Positions 10,617 through 21,290 of a DNA stretch of 64,000 nt are shown here, in pieces. Origin of the DNA: Aricia agestis (taxonomy: Eukaryota > Arthropoda > Insecta > Lepidoptera > Lycaenidae); NCBI RefSeq assembly GCF_905147365.1, contig NC_056416.1, positions 4,236,001 through 4,300,000 of the forward strand. Direction: 5' to 3'. Each line of letters begins with the position of its first letter. The stretch's first letter is position 1. The notes under the pieces were generated by a model that was not told the DNA's origin, did not search any database, and worked only from the letters and a program-made list of their open reading frames with translations. The position numbers and the translations under genes were made by a program.

Positions 10617-10653
10617 GTCCCGTTTTTACCCTTTGGGTACGGAACCCTAAAAA
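10617..10653 (+). repeat. E-family 3' end fragment
   Basis: GGTCCCGTTTTTACCCTTTG followed by GGTACGGAACCCTAAAAAG is the last 37 bases of the E repeat. The rest of the element is absent. Confidence 0.7.
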
Positions 10654-11656
10654 GAAAAAGCAAGTTTAAAGTTCTGTTTCTTGACTGCTCGTGATTCTCA
10701 GTAAATATTGTGCGATTGTATTACAGAATGAAAATAATCCGACGGAGTTGTTACTTTATTTGTTGTCCAAACACGAGCTTGAGCAACGTACCTGATGTTA
10801 GCGATGTACCAAGTTAGTACACGATATAAAACTAAATTGTATTACATTTCTAACATCATTTTATATGTTTGACATCATTTTCTGCCAATATGATACATAT
10901 TGAAATGGTTTTAAAGATAATATTCTTTTTACATTAAGGGGACAAAAAAGACCCTTAAAGATTGACTTAAATGAAATTGAGATTTATTTAATAATTGCAG
11001 ACCGCAGTATATTTATCTGATATTTGCCTAACGGAAAACACACTTCACTTATTTTGACTCGATAGTTTTATTTTTCGAAATTATGAATCCTTCTGGGATT
11101 TTCAATAAATATCTGCTACACTTATTGAGTTACTATCATTTGCACTACTACAATCACATACTTTATAAAATAATGGCTAAAGGAAATATTAGTCTTTATA
11201 TTTAACAATAATTAACAATAATATATATTTAACATTTTTGTGACTTGCGACCTTTGCTTTCGTGCTATAATGCGAGAACCGTTGTTACGCGATATTGTTC
11301 ACTATTAGCTGCAGCGCAAAGCACAATGTCCGGGGGCACGATTCAGGAATGTATGAATGGTGTGTAGTCGGGGCTAGCGTGCTTTGATATTTCTGGCATC
11401 CTGGTCTTAACGAAGCTGTTTGTAACGGCGGTTCTCAAATTTTTGTGTGGCCGAACCCTTTTAAGAAATGACATTTATGATGAAAAACCCAAAAGCAAAA
11501 AATTAATGTTTTGCCTTTGAATGGATTGTCTTCATGTTGCTGTCTGATGATATTTCTAAAAACAATTTAATATTTATTTATCGCTCGCGGAGGCCAACAA
11601 GGCCTTTACGGAGCCCTAGAGGCCACACGCTGAGCAATGGCTGGACTATATTATAG
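10654..11656. other. Unassigned AT-rich sequence
   Basis: No gene or clear repeat copy. Near 11428 GGCGGTTCTCAAATTTTTGTG resembles a hAT-type terminus (compare 26951), with AACAAGGCCTTTACGGAGCCC further right, but no matching opposite end was found. Confidence 0.4.
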
Positions 11657-11823
11657 CATGTACTATCAGAGAAGTTGATTGCTAAACAGATGGGCGACCT
11701 ACGTAGTTTGGTCGCGTTACGTCAAACCTAGCCTCACGTATCACGACTAATATTGAATTGACATAACCCGACCAAATGACGTAGGTCCGCCAACTGCCTA
11801 GGAATCAATTTCTTCGAGGTACA
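11657..11823. mobile_element. MITE G, copy 2, near full length
   Basis: It runs from CATGTACTATCAGAGAAGTTG to AATCAATTTCTTCGAGGTAC. The left arm, GATGGGCGACCTACGTAGTTTGGTC, is complementary to the right arm, GACCAAATGACGTAGGTCCGCC, giving a foldback of about 165 bp. No coding content. Confidence 0.75.
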
Positions 11824-12054
11824 ATCGACGTCGATTATTAGAGAAATATCTACACGTACTTAATCTCTTGTATTTTACCATCATGGACCAATGTGGGGCT
11901 AAATTTAGCAGAAAACTACGTGTATGGCTATTCTTATAAGCGAACGTCAGTCCATCTATGATTCATGCCCATCGAAATAGAATACAGTCTAGAAAGATTA
12001 CTTTCATACCTTGAATATCTCAAATATAGCTCCGCGCTTCAGTTACTGACATTA

Positions 12055-12104
12055 AATTAAAGGAGAAAGAAAAAATAAATTTATTTTTTCTTTCTCCTTT
12101 AATT
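12055..12104. repeat. Perfect 50-bp palindrome
   Basis: The arms AATTAAAGGAGAAAGAAAAA/TAAA and TTTATTTTTT/CTTTCTCCTTTAATT are perfect complements with no loop, centred at 12079/12080. One arm is pure purine in its middle and the other pure pyrimidine. It could extrude as a cruciform. No other copy was seen here. Confidence 0.8.
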
Positions 12105-12140
12105 AATATAACATTTTACAAACTTAGGACTATAAATAAT

Positions 12141-12590
12141 CGGCCAAGTGCGAGTGGGACTTGCGCACGAATTGTTTCGTACGGTTATAGAGCAAAATAG
12201 GTCAAAAATTGTGTTTTTTTGTATGGGAACCCCCCTCCCCCCCTTAATTTTTTATTTTATTTTAATGTTTCAATTAAATATTAAAGTACGCATATAATAA
12301 AGGATTTTGTGAAAAATTCAAGTGCCTACTTGTTTCCATTATTGATATAGAGCAAAAAAGGCCGAAAAAGTCACGTTTGTTGTATGGGAGCCCGCCCCTC
12401 TTAAATATTAATTTTATTTTGTTTTTAGTATTTGTTGTTATAGTGGCAACAGAAATACACAATCTGTAAAAATTTCAGAAGTCTAGCTATAGCGGTTCTT
12501 GAATTACAGCCTGAAGACAGACGGACAGACATCGAAGTCTCGTTATTTGGGTCCCGTTTTTGCCCTTTGGGTATGGTACCCTAAAAATTA
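12141..12590 (+). mobile_element. E-family repeat, full-length copy
   Basis: It starts CGGCCAAGTGCGAGTGGGAC and ends CCTTTGGGTATGGTACCCTAAAAA. The same order of blocks occurs in the copy at 35871-36307: CACGTTTGTTGTATGGGAGCC, TTTTGTTTTTAGTATTTGTTGT, ACAGAAATACA, ATAGCGGTTCTTG, then GACAGACATCGAAGTC. It has one internally repeated 'gtatggga' block. Non-coding. Confidence 0.75.
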
Positions 12591-13063
12591 CCTAAGTAAG
12601 TAAGTTGGGAGGTACCAAATTCGTCCCCATTCAGCAATGTTGCGAACCGTAAACGAAAATTCTATGACCGACCCCACAATCAGCTAAAACTTCGCCTCGG
12701 TGTGCATTTCGTGAAAGCATTTTTAACCCCCGACGAGAACAGAGGGGTGATAACACCCAAATATATATGACGTGTCTGTCTCATTGTATGTCTGTCCCTG
12801 ACATCGTAGCATCTAAGCAGGTGGATTGATATCGATCTAGTTTTTTAATCTGACATAATCGAGATTATAGTTTTTATTTCATTCAGAACTACTCTTCCAT
12901 AGTATGGTAGATCGTCGTTCATGCCCGCGAGCGGAGCTGTGCTGATTTATTCACAACCGGGTGCCCAAGGCGGCCATCCTGTGCATGATACATCATAGAG
13001 CCTTTGTTGAAAGTATTGCTTTATTACATAAGTATTGTTTGTTATGATATAAAAAGAAGAGAA
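12591..13063. other. Unassigned sequence
   Basis: No gene. It includes ACCCCCGACGAGAACAGAGG followed by a tgtctgtctcattgtatgtctgt run at about 12726-12796, a form typical of lepidopteran dispersed repeats, but no matching copy occurs in this window. Confidence 0.35.
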
Positions 13064-13114
13064 AAATTTGAGTAAAATCGGTCTATCTGTAATAGACCGA
13101 TTTTACTCAAATTT
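13064..13114. repeat. Perfect hairpin, 23-bp stem, 5-nt loop
   Basis: AAATTTGAGTAAAATCGGTC + TAT is followed by CTGTA and then its exact complement. This is a short perfect inverted repeat outside any longer element that I can define. A miRNA-like hairpin cannot be excluded, but nothing supports it beyond the fold. Confidence 0.75.
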
Positions 13115-13732
13115 GGAGATGTAGTCTTTAACTTAAAATTCTAAATTCGTTTATTAGCTCGTATGTATTCGTCTTTTCCCAGGACTCTATAAATCTGCAT
13201 AATTTTACAATAAACTGCTGCACTCAGAGTGGAACATTGATTACATTTTGACATAAGCCCCATACAATATCTGTCAAACTCTTCATTAAATTGAAGGTTA
13301 ATCATAATTAAATGTCTCTGAGTACGGCGGTAAGTATTTTATTTGGAAATGTCATTTATATCAGAAATATACAAAACCGCAGTTTCTGATTCCCAAATCG
13401 TCAATTTCTGTTTTCTAAGAAATATTACGTTCGTAATAAGCCTTTCGTAATAATAATACACATTACACCCGCTTTTCGTCGTGATGTAGGCAGTAGGCAG
13501 TGTTTACTATTATTCTAGTCCTACGTGATAATCGGGGCGTATTTGCCGTACGTGAGCGGTGAGCCGGTAACGTATAAATAGAATCTGGTGTTATGATTAC
13601 GAATTGGAATTTTGTCACATTCAGCTGACTGCCGCAGAAAAATATTAATCACTTAGGGCCTTCATTTTCAAAATCTTCATTTTATTACAATTTACAGTTG
13701 TAAAGAATATTCTTCACTTACTGCTGCACTCA

Positions 13733-13888
13733 GGCTGGTATAAATAGTCTGTGCTTAAGATGCGACCCGGTCTCAAGACGCGTTTCGGCTCTGTGATTGG
13801 TCCAAATTTTGACAGCTAAGCAATCGCAGAGCCTGAACCGTGTCTTGAGACCGAGATGCATCTTGATTACTGACCATTTATACCAGCC
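13733..13888. mobile_element. MITE P, copy 1
   Basis: GGCTGGTATAAATAGTCTGTG at the left end pairs with the right end TACTGACCATTTATACCAGCC. Both arms contain GATGC and CGGTCTCAAGAC words. A second copy is at 26490-26656. Confidence 0.7.
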
Positions 13889-14471
13889 TTAAATGTAATT
13901 AATTCAAGAGTTTTGCTCTAGCTTAGTTAAAAATTATACCACCATACATTTCCACCACTGTTACACCAGTGTCGCCAGAATCCACAGCAGTATCCAACCA
14001 CAAAACATATTTAATTTAATGATCTCATTCTTCTTGGGAAAGTAAAATTATCAAAAGAAAGTTGAAATAGAAGATAATCTAAACTACAAATAAGTGTCAT
14101 GCAAAAATCCTAGATGTTATCAATGAAGTAAAAGTCTCATTTTACTGATTACCAATTATATTAAACATCGGAACTCTAAATTTAGGAAACGCTAAAGCTT
14201 TGAACAAGCATGAGGTAAGTTTTGCTATACAATACAGCCTACGCCTACATAGTATCTAACTCACTAAACTGTGGGCGTTATAGAAATAAGTTTTGAACAG
14301 ATTTTATCACTTAGACAAACTGCCCGCAATGCGACCCTTATTTACGTCATATACGAAGTATAAAGCCTTATCATAGCTTTTTAAAGGTTTTATAGGAATT
14401 AAAACCAGAGGACCGATTCTCGCGATTCGAACACGGATGAGTAAAGAAAAAAGATGAGCAGATAAATTTAA

Positions 14472-14507
14472 TTTTTGACTACTGTCTTAGTAGACAGTAG
14501 TCAAAAA
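14472..14507. repeat. Perfect hairpin, 16-bp stem
   Basis: TTTTTGACTACTGTCT, then TAGT, then AGACAGTAGTCAAAAA. It is isolated and its function is unknown. Confidence 0.7.
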
Positions 14508-14595
14508 TGTAGTCAGGCATACAGATTACACGTAATTTTATGTGTAGCGGGTCGCGTACCGTGATAGGAGATGACATTTCCACAACTTTTTGACC

Positions 14596-14985
14596 AACTT
14601 CCAAAAAGGAGGAGGTAATACGTTCGGCTGTATGTATCTTTTTTTTTATGTATGTTCAACGATTACTCAGCTGTTTGTGGTCCGATTTACAAAATTCTTT
14701 TTGTGTTGTATAGGGTTTGACTTGAATTTGGTATCATGTTCATAAAAGTGGTGACTTGATGATGGGATCCATGAGTAATCGAGGGAACTCCTCAAAATTT
14801 ATATGGAAACATATAGTGATTTTGATTTTTTCTGAAGTGTTTCAGGCATATACTACCAAAAAGTAAAATTTTGCACCAGGATGTACCCTGGTTCCGAAGG
14901 TACCCAACAGAACTTTTGAATCCTTATAGATACAAGTTCGAGGGTTTGGCTTTATTTAAACTACTCCAAACAAAAGCCAATGAAT
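14596..14985 (+). repeat. S-family transposon end (CCGACTTCC-type)
   Basis: TTGACCAACTTCCAAAAAGG AGGAGGTAATACGTTCGGCTG-type sequence starts the block and continues through CTCAGCTGTTTGTGGTCCGA. Two other sites in the window (23578 and 33492) carry only the first 60 or so bases. Elements bounded by (A)CCGACTTCC / GGAAGTCGG(T) are common in Lepidoptera. The opposite end is not seen. Confidence 0.5.
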
Positions 14986-14989
14986 ATTA

Positions 14990-15130
14990 CATTATATCTG
15001 CTGAACATAGGCTAAATTTTATTTAGGAAAAAATTGGGTTTCGTAAGATATTTGGGTTTTTCGGACGCAAGGTGTAAAATCAACCAGAAAAGTTACTTAT
15101 TTTGCGTACGCTGCCGAAACTATAAAAGAT
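14990..15130 (+). repeat. Fragment shared with the Helitron at 30723-31239
   Basis: ATTTTATTTAGGAAAAAATTGGG, GATATTTGGGTTTTTCGGACGC and GTTACTTATTTTGCGTACGCTGCC match 30888-31000 in order. No Helitron end is visible here. The remainder of 15130-15730 is mostly unassigned. Confidence 0.55.
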
Positions 15131-15599
15131 AGGACCATAAAATGTTCTAAGTAATTGTAGATCTTATAAATATCTACAAAAAAATCTGGGACACACTATA
15201 CTTATCTATGTCGAGTAAGGCACAATAACCATTTTTTATTTAAAAATCTTGAATTTTTTTGGACTACGTTTAAACGCGTTTATTTTACTTATGCTATTAA
15301 TCCTTATGAAAATAAATTATTTCATCACTAAGTACAGTTTATGTAGATAACATTTGGTCTTTGAATGATTAAAATTGGACGTTTAGTTTTGAAATTATGG
15401 CGAAATTGAAATATAACGATAGTGGGTGTCACCAAGCGGGGGTGCGCGTGCGGGAGGAAGACAATCTGTGTAGTGTGCACTGTGCACTGTGCACTATATG
15501 CATCCCTTCGGATAATGAGTGCGTCCGCGTCGTCGATGTCAGTGTTGGAGTCTGTGAATTGACCTGGGAATCATTTTGCTGACCGAGACTTTCCTGGGT

Positions 15600-15656
15600 A
15601 GGTTTTTTGCAGCCGTAACCGACATCCACGCGGGCGGAGCCGCGGGCGACCGCTAG
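15600..15656 (+). repeat. Possible Helitron 3' end
   Basis: GCGGGCGGAGCCGCGGGCGA lies just before CGCTAG and is followed by T. A GC-rich hairpin next to CTAG|T fits a Helitron 3' terminus. The 5' end was not located. The GC-rich open frames across 15397-15671 are not supported as genes. Confidence 0.35.
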
Positions 15657-15734
15657 TAATAATATGTACAACTCGACAACAAGCTATAAGTAATATAGCC
15701 TTGTGGTCTCATAGGTAACTAAAAAGGGTAAAAT

Positions 15735-16141
15735 TATTATTTTTTAACAAAAAATTAAAACCGACTTCCAAGGTAAAAACAAAAGTAATATTCTTAAAAA
15801 GAATCTAAAAAGAATCAAATAACTCTTATTCCATAATATAGTGCCTTCTTCAGACTTCGCCTAAGCCTCAACTATTTCTGTACTCAATCTTCGTACTTTT
15901 GAAGTCGGTACCAGCTTACCTTAGCGTAAGTTCTATGTCAAGGATCTCAGAACTTTTCCGGGCTGGTAGCGACTTGAAAAGTACGAAGATTGAGTACAGA
16001 AATAGTTGAGGCTTAGGCGAAGTCTGAAGACGGCACTATAATAAGGAATAAGAATTATTTGATTCTTTTTAGATTCTTTTTAAGAATATTACTTTTGTTT
16101 TTACCTTGGAAGTCGGTTTTAATTTTTTGTTAAAAAATAAT
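15735..16141. repeat. Long inverted repeat, arms about 180 bp, 47-bp spacer
   Basis: The left arm (15735 to about 15915) and right arm (about 15962 to 16141) are close to identical in reverse complement; I count fewer than ten differences. Both arms contain ACCGACTTCCAAGGTAAAAAC at the outside and GAAGTCGGTACCAGC-type sequence at the inside, so each arm looks like one copy of the S-family element and the structure is a head-to-head pair. A single related arm lies at 23956-24142. A transcript through it would fold into a long dsRNA stem. Confidence 0.8.
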
Positions 16142-16760
16142 ATTTTTTTGGTATAAATAAATAGACCTAAATGAAAAATGTATGACTACTAGATGCAAAC
16201 ATTAACAAAGCTTTCCCCAACTAAGTATCTCCAAAATTGTGTCCTATAATATAATTTATGCTGTTGTATTCGTAAGTTTCTCTCCCTTTGTTGTCGACAA
16301 TAGGGTGGTATATAAGTACCGTATCCCAAAATTTCAATATTACGGTTTCCTAAAAGGATTTGGTGATTCATAGAAAATATTGTATTTACCTACCAAATAA
16401 GAAACAAGTTGTAATCATAAGTAATTAAGATACAATTCACACTTGGTATACTCACTTAAAACCAAGACATATTACTTATTAGTACACCTAAAAATCCACA
16501 CAATATAATAATATTATTTTCGTTTCACAAATATAATATTCATTCTGCTTTCCAGTTAAAAGAAAACTTTAAGCAATTTATTTAAAAACTAATCATAATA
16601 AATTATTTAGAGGCTCTAAAACAGAGCGGTGTAATACTTATCTTAAATTAATAGAGATTGGTATAAGTGGAAGGTTAAGTTGAAGCTATGCTTGTAGCGT
16701 AAATTCTCCACTTTCTAGGCCTCGGGTTTTACACGGTTTTATTATTTAACTTCTATATGT

Positions 16761-16955
16761 ACAGGGTGTATCAAAACTAAGTGATAATACTTTAGGGTGT
16801 GTATATTTATGTGTCCCTTATATAGAGTTAACTGTGAAAGTAGCAGTGCTGAAAGACTAACTTTTTTACTTTTGTATGAAAAAAATCATGACGTGTACGC
16901 TTGCCCAAGTAAATCACAAAAAATTATTTGCTATTTCAGCGCTGTCACTTTTCCG
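16761..16955 (+). mobile_element. MITE J, copy 1, incomplete
   Basis: It starts ACAGGGTGTATCAAAACTAAG TGATAATACTTTAGGGTGTG-like and includes GTGAAAGTAGCAGTGCTGAAAG and CTTTTGTATGAAAAA. The right arm is reduced to TTTCAGCGCTGTCAC. The intact form is at 28929-29194. Confidence 0.65.
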
Positions 16956-17449
16956 GTCAGAGCTGCCAATTTCGGTCAAAACGGCCTGCGATCAGTTTGA
17001 TCGAGTCGATCGGTCTGCCCATATGGAGCCTTTACTTGAATTGACCTAAAAACTACAAGTAAACTTGATAATATTTTTCATTAATCAATATGTATTTAAA
17101 AAGCTTCACTTCTTTAATGAATCCTATGTGATATTTTCCATAAGTAGGTCCATAGCAAAAAATTTCAGCTGCGACATTTATGTGCAATTATTACGAAGTC
17201 ATTAAGTTACTTCTTTGGGACAGTCCAGACGTCTGGCATTTAAAATTTAATTACGAAAAGGCCAAAATTGTCCCCTGTTTTTTCTTTTACTAATTTAATT
17301 ACTTGTGTATCTTATATCTTGTGTATATTATGCGAAAGTGTGTAAGCTATCTCGCTAAAACCGTTTAACAGGTCTCATATTATAGTTTCGTAGGAAAGTT
17401 TACATTTATGACATATTGTATTTATATTGACGACTATATTATAATACCC

Positions 17450-17646
17450 ACAACTCCGTACATCCAAAACTCGTTTATCGCGCAGGAACCGTACATTTTT
17501 CCGTGATGAAAAGTATTCTATGCCCTTTCCTGCGTGACTCAAAGTTGCACCAAAAATATATTCAGCGGCTTGGGCGTAAAGAGGTAACAGACAAACAGAC
17601 AGACAGACACACTTTCGCATTTATAACATTAAGTAATAGGTATGGA
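17450..17646 (-). mobile_element. Helitron family 1, decayed copy
   Basis: On the minus strand it starts TCCATACCTATTACTTAATG-like, continues into AAATGCGAAAGTGTGTCTGTC and AAAAATGTACGGTTCCTGCGC, and ends near CGGAGTTGTGGG. It matches the intact copy at 34248-34452, but its CTAG end is lost. Confidence 0.6.
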
Positions 17647-17674
17647 CAACATCTAGTATTTTATAATTTGATGA

Positions 17675-17931
17675 CGTCTGTGGCTCAATTGGTTGAGTGT
17701 GTGGCAGAACAAAAAGTTTTCAATGTTCTCGCGTCTGGATGTGTATTAAATATGTGTATGATATAATAAAAATCTTAAATATATGTACTTATAGTATAAA
17801 AGTATTAAATATATTTCCGTTGTCTGGTACCTGTAACACAAGTCCTTCAGGTACTTAGCACGGGGCCAGACTGACGTGGTGTGAAGCGTCCATAGATATT
17901 ATATTATCCATAGATATTATACTAATTGATA
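17675..17931 (+). mobile_element. SINE B, copy 2, mostly intact body
   Basis: The head CGTCTGTGGCTCAATTGG TTGAG is followed directly by GGCAGAACAAAAAGTTTTC, so box B has been deleted. The body AAATATATTTCCGTTGTCTGG then TACCTGTAACACAAGTCC is uninterrupted. It therefore shows the empty site of the copia insertion at 56127 and of the insertions at 8749 and 9093. The tail is a repeated CATAGATATTAT. Confidence 0.8.
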
Positions 17932-19119
17932 GTTTGAGGTTCCGAATGCTTGCTTCAATCCATACTAGCAAGCAAAACCAATAATTAAATTGTGAAAGCT
18001 AATGTTTTAAAATGCCGTGGCTGAGCTCATAATAACCATAACCGAGCCGTATATTTCCATTTGATTTTATAATCGTATAATATCCCGGGACATAATTTAT
18101 CGCTTCCCGATCCTGTATTTATATATTCCGGAATATTCTCTACGCAAACCCTCTTGCGATTTACATACTATTTCACTTCCTATAAAGGAGGTATTCTTGT
18201 TGTGTTTACATCATTGTTATTGTTATGTTGTATTATTTAATTTGAAATTCAGTTTAAATGAATACAACAGAATTTAATGAGTATTCAATTCTAGGTTTTG
18301 TTTTATTATTAAAGTATGCGTAGTACTTACGTCTATAAGCTTTCACTATAAATTATATTGTTATGGTGTCCATTCATATTTAGAAAACTTCCTTATAAAA
18401 TTAAATACTGCATTTGTCCAAACGGTCATTTTTAGAGTGTAGATCAGCCGATTAGTTGCTTGAACGTATTGTCAATGCACTCCCTTTGAAGATCGGTTAA
18501 ATCCAAATCCATACATAAGAAAAACATACTTCGGTTCAGCAGCCAGTAAGATTCTTAATTCTTATCTTACTATGATATCTAAAAAGTCGGTCCTGCGCCT
18601 GATCTCTCACCAGTCGTGTCGGTCATCCGTCCCACTGGGTTATGAGAGTAAAAGGAATAGAGAGTGATCTTGTGTACTGCGCACACACTTGCGCACTACA
18701 AAGTTACTTTTGTGTAACTGGCGTTTCAAAGAAACCGGCCACCGTCACCGAAACCGGTGTGGGGAGTATTATAATTTATAGCGTTGATAAATATTATAAT
18801 CCGACTGATGGCATCGTAATGTCAAGGTAATATCGATGTGAAAGTTATAAGAATGTTATTAAGTGGTTAGCGCCGAGAAAGAGCTCTGTCATCTGAGACA
18901 TGGTGCAAAAACTGTACAAGTAACGATACCTAATAGGCCTCAATGCGTATAGTCTGGTCACCGAAGGTAGAAGCCCGTTCATCGCATAGCTGATATCATG
19001 TTTATATCTCGATTAAAAGTTTACCTAACTACGTTAATGTTTTAAACTAATTTATACGTATAGTAAGTTTTATACGTATGTACGTTTGTCTATGAAATTG
19101 AAATTAATTCTTATTCAGA
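17932..19119. other. Unassigned sequence
   Basis: No supported gene. A short stretch around 18560-18740 (GTGTACTGCGCACACACTTG and ATGAGAGTAAAAGGAATAGA) resembles 26664-26735 and is probably a decayed dispersed repeat. Confidence 0.4.
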
Positions 19120-19575
19120 TTGCGGACCTATGGTAATTTCGTCGGGCTATGTCAAGCCTAGCCGGTGTCCGAACACGATTCATAGCCCGACCAAATAACG
19201 TAGGTTTTTTTTTAAATGAAATAAGGGGGCAAACGAGCAAACGGGTCACCTGATGGAAAGCAACTTCTGTCGCCCACGGACACTCGCAGCATCAGAAGAG
19301 CTGCAGGTGCGTTGCCGGCCTTTTAAGAGGGAATAGGGTAATAGGGGAGGGTAGGGATGGGAAGGGAAGGATATAGGAGAGAATAGGGAAGGGAATTGGG
19401 CCTGCGGTAAACTCACTCACTCGGCGAAACACAGCGCAAGCGCCGTTTCACGCCGGTTTTCTGTGAGAACGTGGTATTTCTCCGGTCGAGCCGGCCCATT
19501 CATGCCGAAGCATGGCTCTCCCACGTATATCTCACGTGTCTCCCACGTAGGTCCGTCACCTGCCTACTTATAAAT
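19120..19575. mobile_element. MITE G, copy 3, split by element A2
   Basis: GCGGACCTATGGTAATTTCG and the partner GACCAAATAACGTAGG then (after the insertion) TCCGTCACCTGCCTAC are family G arms. The inserted element is 19205-19544. Confidence 0.6.
19205..19544 (-). mobile_element. LINE-tailed element A, copy 2
   Basis: It is a minus-strand copy: a T-run at the left (poly-A of the minus strand), then GCAAACGAGCAAACGGGTCACC, the G/A-rich tract, and CATGGCTCTCCCACGTAT at the right. The duplication ACGTAGG is at 19198-19204 and 19545-19551. The 5' end carries about 20 bases more than the other copies (CTCACGTGTCTCCC). Confidence 0.8.
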
Positions 19576-19671
19576 TTCCTTAATATCACACACTACACAT
19601 AAAATTAATTTAAATCATGAACATGATTGGTTATTTAATCTGTGTACTTATTTTCTAATTTTTTACACTAA

Positions 19672-19807
19672 GGGCCTGTTTCACCACTGCCTGATGAGTG
19701 CCGGATAGGCTATCCACAACTTATCTGACAGATAGAGTATGGAGTATCTGTCAGATAAGTTGTGGATAGCCTATCCGGCACTTATCAGGAAGTGGTGAAA
19801 TAGACCC
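19672..19807. mobile_element. MITE F, intact 136-bp copy
   Basis: Flanked by TAA at 19669-19671 and 19808-19810. The arms GGGCCTGTTTCACCACTGCC and AGGAAGTGGTGAAATAGACCC are inverted, and the inner arms (CCGGATAGGCTATCCACAAC) are near-perfect. The loop is GAGTATGGAG-like. Other copies: 8266, 42841, 43625 and 44457. Confidence 0.85.
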
Positions 19808-20058
19808 TAACTATCGCCCTCAGAGCTCCATACATTATTATCTGTCAAACTTTTTATTAACATGCTTTTATTACCTTGGGCTGTAATCTGTATGTAACTA
19901 TGTAACTAAATATTTGAACACGATTTTTACCTCCATTTTAATCTCCAGTAGTCTAATTCGAAACTTTGCATACATTAAAAGCCAATGGCAGTGCAATACT
20001 TTGTTAAAATTTTTGATTAAAAAAAATTGGTAACTAAGTGCGGCAATAATGTTATTAG

Positions 20059-20192
20059 GAAATTCGCCTTCGTCTAGATTCACAGAGCAGGCTTTGGTGA
20101 ATTTCCTAGAAACTCCCGTGGCAAATATTTCTTGCGCTGATCCGATGTTTGGCGAACAAACATCCTCTCTAAACAGCTCGATAACTTTGAAG
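20059..20192 (+). other. Coding-like stretch, possible exon of unknown gene
   Basis: The region is open on both strands. On + a frame bounded by TTATTAG| and TTGAAG|GTAATT reads, in part, LVNFLETPVANISCADPMF. On - the open frame (about 19898-20212) includes EIFATGVSRKFTKACSVNL. The codon and base composition differ from the AT-rich surroundings. It lies 2.3 kb upstream of the oxidase terminal exon, but its + donor phase (0) does not fit that exon (phase 1), and I see no oxidase motif. Strand and identity are unresolved. Confidence 0.2.
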
Positions 20193-20303
20193 GTAATTTT
20201 GACGCTAAACACTAATTAATTTCCTTGATGAAGCCTTTGAAATACCTCGGTTCAATTAGGGAGAGTAGCTCTATTTATGTACTGCTCATGGTGGTACTGG
20301 CGT

Positions 20304-20462
20304 AGTACCATCGAGGAAATTGATTCTTACGCAATTGACAGACCAACGTCATTTGGTCGGGTCATGTCAATTCAGTGTTGTGATCTGGCTGGGTTTGACG
20401 TAATGTGACCAAGTTACCTAGGTCCCCCATCTGCCTAAGAATCAACTTCTCGGATAGTACCA
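20304..20462. mobile_element. MITE G, copy 4, near full length
   Basis: It runs from GTACCATCGAGGAAATTG to GAATCAACTTCTCGGATAGTAC. The two arms, CGTCATTTGGTCGGGTCATG and GACGTAATGTGACCAAGTTAC, fold on each other. Orientation is opposite to copies 1 and 2. Confidence 0.75.
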
Positions 20463-20835
20463 ACTACTGATATAAAAAAAAAACCTGGAAGACTTCAAAG
20501 TATGAAATCCTTTCTATTTCCGTTAGCTACCACTTTGAGATTTTTCGCAAATAAAAATGTTGTTTGTCTTATCAAAATGAAGCTGCTCACAAAAAATTAG
20601 TTTGATAGTAATAAAAAAAAATGTTCTTGGGCTCCCGCACTATTATGCGAAATTATCTAAAAAATTACCCTACACTAGAAAAAGGTTTAAGTATTTCTAT
20701 GACTCGATTTTAATTAAAAGATAATAGAGATAAGCACTCCATAATTGAAAGTAAAATATCGAATCGATGAAATTTTATCGACATTGGAAATCACAAGCCA
20801 TGATGATATTTCTGATAATCTCTTGGGCCTTGGCC
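20463..20835. other. Unassigned AT-rich sequence
   Basis: No gene or repeat copy recognised. Confidence 0.4.
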
Positions 20836-21279
20836 GTCCACAAGTTACGTGAGGAGTTTTTTTTTAATTTTCTGACCCTCCCTCGCCCCCTGGTGAGATT
20901 TCGTGAGATTTTATTCAACCCCATCCCCTACAGTACTACACTCCAATCTCACGTAAGAATTTTCAAAATTTGGGTTTTTACGTAAACTCGTTGGATTGTT
21001 TGACAGTCAGTAGATGTATAACGTCAAAGTATGAATGAAATTATTTTCTTTTGAACGAATTAGTGAATGATCTTAATCGTATTACGATTACGCTTACGAT
21101 TAAATTTTAAGCATACGTACAATCTTTATGAAATTGACCAAAATTTTTTTTTTGTAACAATGAGAAAAAAAATTTAGGTACGTGACATTTGCCGAGACCC
21201 CTCCTCTCTCCAACGTAAGATGAGATGAGATTTGACTCGACCCCCTCCCCGCCTTAAACACCTCACGTAATTTGTGGAC
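20836..21279. mobile_element. Possible TIR element X, 444 bp
   Basis: GTCCACAAGTTACGTGAGG at the left faces CCTCACGTAATTTGTGGAC at the right. Both ends are followed inward by C/G-rich tracts (GACCCTCCCTCGCCCCC and CGACCCCCTCCCC). No target duplication was found. Confidence 0.5.
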
Positions 21280-21290
21280 GCCCCCTTGGT

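Noticed and set aside
13064..13114. microRNA gene
   Set aside because: A perfect hairpin alone is insufficient; there is no evidence of a conserved mature strand, and perfect stems are more typical of recent foldback DNA.
15397..15671. Small cysteine-rich gene (both strands open)
   Set aside because: GC-rich, but no signal peptide or domain; it ends in a Helitron-like CTAG terminus.
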